Source: Spirosoma oryzae (GTDB lineage: Bacteria; Bacteroidota; Bacteroidia; Cytophagales; Spirosomataceae). From it: 64,000 nt of DNA. The stretch spans positions 62,001 through 126,000 of the forward strand of contig NZ_PVTE01000010.1 of the NCBI RefSeq assembly GCF_003002825.1, given 5' to 3'. The stretch's first letter is position 1. Each line of letters opens with the position of its first letter. Both the position numbers and the translations under genes were made by a program. Below the pieces are notes generated by a model that did no database searches, had not been told where the DNA came from, and saw nothing but the letters and a program-made list of their open reading frames with translations. This document shows, piece after piece, positions 60,775-64,000 of the stretch.

Positions 60775-60858
60775 CAGGATTACAGGATTGACAGGATGAA
60801 TAGTGTGTAGTCAACAAATTGGCTAAACGAAGAATCCTGTCAATCCTGTAATCCTGTC
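60773..60858. repeat. Intergenic hairpin of ACAGGATT units
   Basis: Left arm GACAGGATT, ACAGGATT, GACAGGATG; right arm CCTGTCAATCCTGTAATC, CTGTC. The first base pairs overlap the DUF1599 stop codon, and it ends 22 nt before the DoxX start. Confidence 0.85.
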
Positions 60859-60880
60859 GATTCACCTATCAACATACTAC

Positions 60881-62026
60881 ATGAACCCTGCAACGACGCA
60901 GCCTAAAATCAAAACCGGCACGCCCCCCATGCTGTGGGCTGCCCGGATCGCGCGGTTTCTGGTCGGAATCGTGTTTATCTTCTCGGGTCTGATCAAACTG
61001 AACGACCCGGTCGGTACGCAGATCAAATTCGAGGAATATTTCGAAGTGTTCGCGCAGGACGTACCGTTTCTGCACGATTTCTTCATGGCGCTGGTACCGT
61101 TCACGCTGACGATGTCGGTGCTGTTCTGTGCAGCCGAAATCATTCTGGGGGTCGCCTTGCTGGTATCGTATAAACCCAAGCTGACGGTTTGGCTGCTGTT
61201 TTTCCTGATCGCTTTTTTCACGTTTCTAACCTTCTATTCGGCGTATTTCAACCGTGTTACCGACTGCGGCTGCTTTGGCGACGCTATCAAGCTAAAGCCG
61301 TGGACATCGTTCGGGAAAGACGTCGTGCTGACCGTACTGATTCTGTTTATCATCGGGCACCGAAACCGGATAACGCCCCGCAAAACCGGCTGGGTCGTGT
61401 TTCTGACGACGCTGCTGACGCTGGGGCTGGGTGTCTACGCCATCTCGTTCCTGCCGCCCCTCGATCTGTTGCCGTATGCGGTTGGCAAGAGCGTTCCGGC
61501 GCAGATGAAACCATCGGAGCCGCTGCGCTATCGGTACGTCATGGAAAAGAACGGGAAGACCGAAACGTTCGAGCAGTACCCAACCGACACGACCTACAAG
61601 TTCAAGGAGATGCAACTCGTCAACGAAAGCGCGAAGCCCAAGATTACGGACTACCGCGTCTGGAACGATGAAGGCGATTTCACCCAACAGACTTTCGACG
61701 GCAAGAAACTGTTCATTATCGTTAAGAAAACGACCGATGTCGACGCCGGAAGCCTGCCTGCTATCCGGGCGCTGGTCGATGGCCTGAAAGGGTCGGACGT
61801 CAAACCGTACATCCTGACGTCGGTCAGTGACAAAGAAATCAACGCCTTTCAAAACGAGTTTCAGCTAACGAACGTGCCGTACTACAAAGTCGACGCGACG
61901 GTGCTGAAAACGATTATGCGCTCGAATCCCGGTACCTGGCTCATGCAGGACGGCGTCGTGCGCGGCAAATGGCATTATAACACCACGCCCAGCGCGGAGG
62001 AGGTCAAAAAATTGGTGAATGATTGA
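60881..62026 (+). CDS. BT_3928-type DoxX membrane protein with thioredoxin-like C-terminus
   Basis: 381 residues. N-terminal DoxX-like half with four spans (ARFLVGIVFIFSGLIKLND; CAAEIILGVALLV; LLFFLIAFFTFLTFYSAYF; VVLTVLILFIIG) carrying DCGCFGD, then a fifth span and a periplasmic C-terminal half (about 200-381) of thioredoxin-like strands (KLFIIVKKTTDVDAGSLPAIRALVDGL) without an obvious CxxC. It accompanies folP and DUF1599 in many Bacteroidota. A thiol-redox or electron-transfer role is inferred. Its TGA stop lies within the next repeat. Confidence 0.88.
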   Translation: MNPATTQPKIKTGTPPMLWAARIARFLVGIVFIFSGLIKLNDPVGTQIKFEEYFEVFAQDVPFLHDFFMALVPFTLTMSVLFCAAEIILGVALLVSYKPKLTVWLLFFLIAFFTFLTFYSAYFNRVTDCGCFGDAIKLKPWTSFGKDVVLTVLILFIIGHRNRITPRKTGWVVFLTTLLTLGLGVYAISFLPPLDLLPYAVGKSVPAQMKPSEPLRYRYVMEKNGKTETFEQYPTDTTYKFKEMQLVNESAKPKITDYRVWNDEGDFTQQTFDGKKLFIIVKKTTDVDAGSLPAIRALVDGLKGSDVKPYILTSVSDKEINAFQNEFQLTNVPYYKVDATVLKTIMRSNPGTWLMQDGVVRGKWHYNTTPSAEEVKKLVND

Positions 62027-62115
62027 GTGGTTGAATGATTGAGTGACTGAATGGTTGGCTACGAATCATTCAATCACTCAATCATTCAACCACTCAATCA
62101 TTCGCGCATTCGCGC
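62015..62115. repeat. Intergenic hairpin built of 8-nt units (GATTGAGT type)
   Basis: Left units: GATTGAGT, GGTTGAAT, GATTGAGT, GACTGAAT. The right arm is their complement and runs on into two TTCGCGCA units that end in the ATG of the shikimate kinase gene. The upstream TGA stop (62024-62026) is inside the left arm. Confidence 0.92.
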
Positions 62116-62622
62116 ATGAAGAACGTTTTTCTAGTCGGGATGCCGTCGTCGGGCAAGAGTACGCTGGGGAAGCGTATCGCCGAAGCCCTACACTACCATT
62201 TCCTGGATACCGATCGAATGATCGTGCGGGAGGAGGGTCGGTCGGTGCCGGAGATCTTTACCCAGTCGGGCGAAGCGTATTTCCGGGAGGCTGAGCGCCG
62301 AATACTGCGAACGATTCAGCCGGGTCGTAGCCTGGTTGTGTCGACGGGTGGGGGGATGCCCTGCTACCACGGCAATATGGCATACATCAACGAGACGGGT
62401 ATTTCCGTATTTCTCGACGTGCCGCCCGAGATTCTCCACCGACGTATGGTGGCACACGGACAGGCCGATCGGCCGTTGTTCGATGCCTCAGATCCGCAGC
62501 TGCTGGCCGATCTGCAAAAGCGATGTACCGACCGAGCGCCCTTCTACACACAAGCCAATATCGTCGTATCAGGCGAAACCGACGCGGAACACGTCCTGCG
62601 CCAATTGGGGCGGTGGCTGTAA
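62116..62622 (+). CDS. aroK: Shikimate kinase
   Basis: 168 residues, normal size. P-loop GMPSSGKST (9-17), shikimate-binding DTDRMI (35-40) and GGG (near 79), RPLFD lid region and the AxxxV(S) end block (QANIVVSGETDAEHV) are present. It phosphorylates shikimate in aromatic amino acid synthesis. Confidence 0.96.
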   Translation: MKNVFLVGMPSSGKSTLGKRIAEALHYHFLDTDRMIVREEGRSVPEIFTQSGEAYFREAERRILRTIQPGRSLVVSTGGGMPCYHGNMAYINETGISVFLDVPPEILHRRMVAHGQADRPLFDASDPQLLADLQKRCTDRAPFYTQANIVVSGETDAEHVLRQLGRWL

Positions 62623-62705
62623 TAGAATGATGGAGTGATAGAATGATTGATTAAGGGGGAACAGCCGGTTATTCAATCAGTCTATCACTCCATCACTCAA
62701 GCATT
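62623..62705. repeat. Intergenic hairpin built of 8-nt units (AATGATTG type)
   Basis: Left units: AATGATGG, AGTGATAG, AATGATTG. Right units: TATTCAAT, CAGTCTAT, CACTCCAT, CACTCAAG. It lies between two convergent genes, directly after the aroK stop and abutting the outer-membrane-protein stop. Confidence 0.9.
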
Positions 62706-62706
62706 G

Positions 62707-64000
62707 TTAAAAGAACGTTCCGACCGATAGCGTCACGTTCGTGCCCCGGTTGCTGGTCAGGACGGTTGGCGTGTTGGCATCGCTGGGTAGCGAGTAGGGG
62801 GTAAAACCTGACGAATAGGTTAGGTAAGAACCCGACAGGTCGGCGAAGAAGCGGTCGTTACGAACCCCCAGTCCGGCTGATACCAACAGCTTAGACCGGT
62901 CGGCGCGCGGTACCCGATCCAGATCGAATACGTACGCGCTGGGTAAGTAACCGACACCGGCCCGAACACGCGCGATCCCCGCCCGGAATTCGGCCCCTGC
63001 CCGCAGGTTTACGACGCTTTTGTACGTTGCCTGCACTTCGCGTGTTACATCCGAGCGAAACTGATTGTTTGTCTGAACGTCGTTGAAAGCTGTCGTGCGC
63101 GCCCGCATGCCACCGTAGCCCACGTATTCAGCGGTTGCCGTTAGAAAACCGGCTTTTCCGAGGAATACCGTAGCACCACCCGTTGCCCGGAAAGGCGTCT
63201 GCATCGAGTACGGAAAGTTATCGTTGCCGGTGACAACGGCTACGCTGCCCGGAGGAGTTGGGCCGTTCGGCGGGTTGATGATGTTCGGGTCTCTGGGGCT
63301 TGCCGACAGACTTTGCTGGAACTGCTCGCGCACGCTACTGAACGTCGGACTGACAATCGTTGCACCAACCTGCACTTCCGGCACCAGCTTATAAATAATC
63401 CCCAGCGTGGCATTGATACCCGTACCGGTTACTGTTAGCGTGTTGGTTTGAACGTAGTTGTTAAACGCCGTGCCATTGATAGGCGTTTCGGTAAACGCGT
63501 AGGTCGAATTGAAGCGCAGGCGCGTGATACCCAGCGAACCGCCGATGTAGAATTTGTCGTCGAAGTTACCCGCATACGCCAGCGTCCACTGCGAACTCGC
63601 ACCCGACCGACTGATCGTAGCCTGTTGCTGCTTTGCCGTGTTGGCATCCGCCCGCGCATACGGTGGACCAAATATCTGCCCACTCGCGTTCTGACCTACG
63701 ACGCCGGTTGGGTCAATCAGGTACAGCTGGTAAGCCGCAGCGGCCGAGTTAGCTGCCTGATTTGAGTTGAAATCGTACAGGTTGTTTATGGCTGCTCCCG
63801 TATAGCCATTTGGGTTGTTGTTGTCACCCGCGTTGGCCTCATTGACATACGTTTGCAGAATGGACGAGTTCCGGTTCTGATTGATGCCAACGGCGTTGAT
63901 ATAGTTTTGAAAATTCAGCGCCTGCGAATACGAGATACCGAAGTTCGACCGGCGGACACGCCGATTTTCGGGACCGTTGTCGCGACCGGAGAAGACGACG
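62707..64000 (-). CDS. FadL/OmpP1-like outer membrane protein, C-terminal part
   Basis: The frame is open from the right edge to a TAA at 62707-62709, giving over 430 residues of a beta-barrel. Alternating strands (FYIGGSLGITRLRFNSTYAF, GATIVSPTFSS, YLPSAYVFD, RFFADLSGSYLTYSSGFTPYS) and the final Phe-ending strand NVTLSVGTFF fit an outer membrane barrel of the OmpP1/FadL/TodX group, which import hydrophobic compounds. The N-terminal hatch lies outside the window. Confidence 0.85.
   Translation of the reverse strand, partial: VVFSGRDNGPENRRVRRSNFGISYSQALNFQNYINAVGINQNRNSSILQTYVNEANAGDNNNPNGYTGAAINNLYDFNSNQAANSAAAAYQLYLIDPTGVVGQNASGQIFGPPYARADANTAKQQQATISRSGASSQWTLAYAGNFDDKFYIGGSLGITRLRFNSTYAFTETPINGTAFNNYVQTNTLTVTGTGINATLGIIYKLVPEVQVGATIVSPTFSSVREQFQQSLSASPRDPNIINPPNGPTPPGSVAVVTGNDNFPYSMQTPFRATGGATVFLGKAGFLTATAEYVGYGGMRARTTAFNDVQTNNQFRSDVTREVQATYKSVVNLRAGAEFRAGIARVRAGVGYLPSAYVFDLDRVPRADRSKLLVSAGLGVRNDRFFADLSGSYLTYSSGFTPYSLPSDANTPTVLTSNRGTNVTLSVGTFF

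Noticed and set aside
3131-62705. CRISPR array as explanation for the repeated sequences
   Set aside because: Units are 7-9 nt, degenerate, directly adjacent and arranged as complementary arms; there are no spacers and no cas genes.

Overview
The window looks like a chromosomal segment of a Bacteroidota member of the Cytophagales (a Spirosoma/Fibrella-like relative is my best guess; no taxonomic search was possible). Supporting signs are several matches to the Bacteroidota -7 box TAnnTTTG, many lipoproteins with short lipoboxes, a BT_3928-type DoxX protein beside folP and a DUF1599 gene, large PAS/GAF hybrid histidine kinases, and moderately high GC throughout. I see no rRNA, CRISPR array, prophage, transposase or plasmid functions.

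Layout. 1-3166 (minus): an Ig-like lipoprotein, a small lipocalin-like lipoprotein and a class V aminotransferase cut by the left edge. 3353-14776 (mostly plus): an unusual envelope-linked cluster. It encodes a von Willebrand A-like lipoprotein, a small membrane protein, a tubulin/FtsZ-superfamily protein, a 1145-residue protein with an actin/Hsp70-type ATPase core, two single-span proteins with Pro/Thr-rich linkers (one with a WG repeat) and a retropepsin-like lipoprotein. A thioredoxin-like gene lies among them on the minus strand. 14784-17000 (minus): three tightly packed exported proteins converge on that cluster. 17144-22463: a hybrid histidine kinase and a ScfR-type XRE regulator. 22573-24279: glnS. 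24476-30367: a TolC/adaptor/RND efflux operon. 30688-33247: a Spy-like protein, a carbohydrate-binding-like lipoprotein and an MFS transporter. 33242-40373 (minus): a five-gene signalling block (REC-PAS-kinase, CHASE3 hybrid kinase, lone REC, CheR, CheB). 40607-44486 (minus): a PaoABC-type molybdenum aldehyde oxidoreductase. 44701-47773: an SPL-type radical SAM protein, DoxX, a Gly-rich peptide, a DUF2461 protein and an exported Rid protein. 47831-54512 (minus): glutamate synthase gltB and gltD with a DUF6883/DUF4926 pair between them. 55035-58615 (minus): an ArsB-like permease, a metallophosphoesterase, a YdcZ-type transporter and an unknown protein. 59123-62622: tRNA-Lys, folP, DUF1599, BT_3928-type DoxX and shikimate kinase. 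62707-64000: a FadL-like outer membrane protein cut by the right edge.

Two things stand out. The first is the co-encoded tubulin-like and actin/Hsp70-like pair with envelope partners, which reads as one undescribed membrane-associated machine. The second is a set of at least thirteen long imperfect hairpins that fill the gaps between genes. Most have arms built from degenerate 7-nt or 8-nt tandem units. They start at or inside the upstream stop codon and end close to the next start codon, and they create false N-terminal extensions in several reading frames. Two further repeat families are present: a GTAGAGACGC palindrome (two copies) and a MITE-like TGTAGCC element (two copies in opposite orientation).
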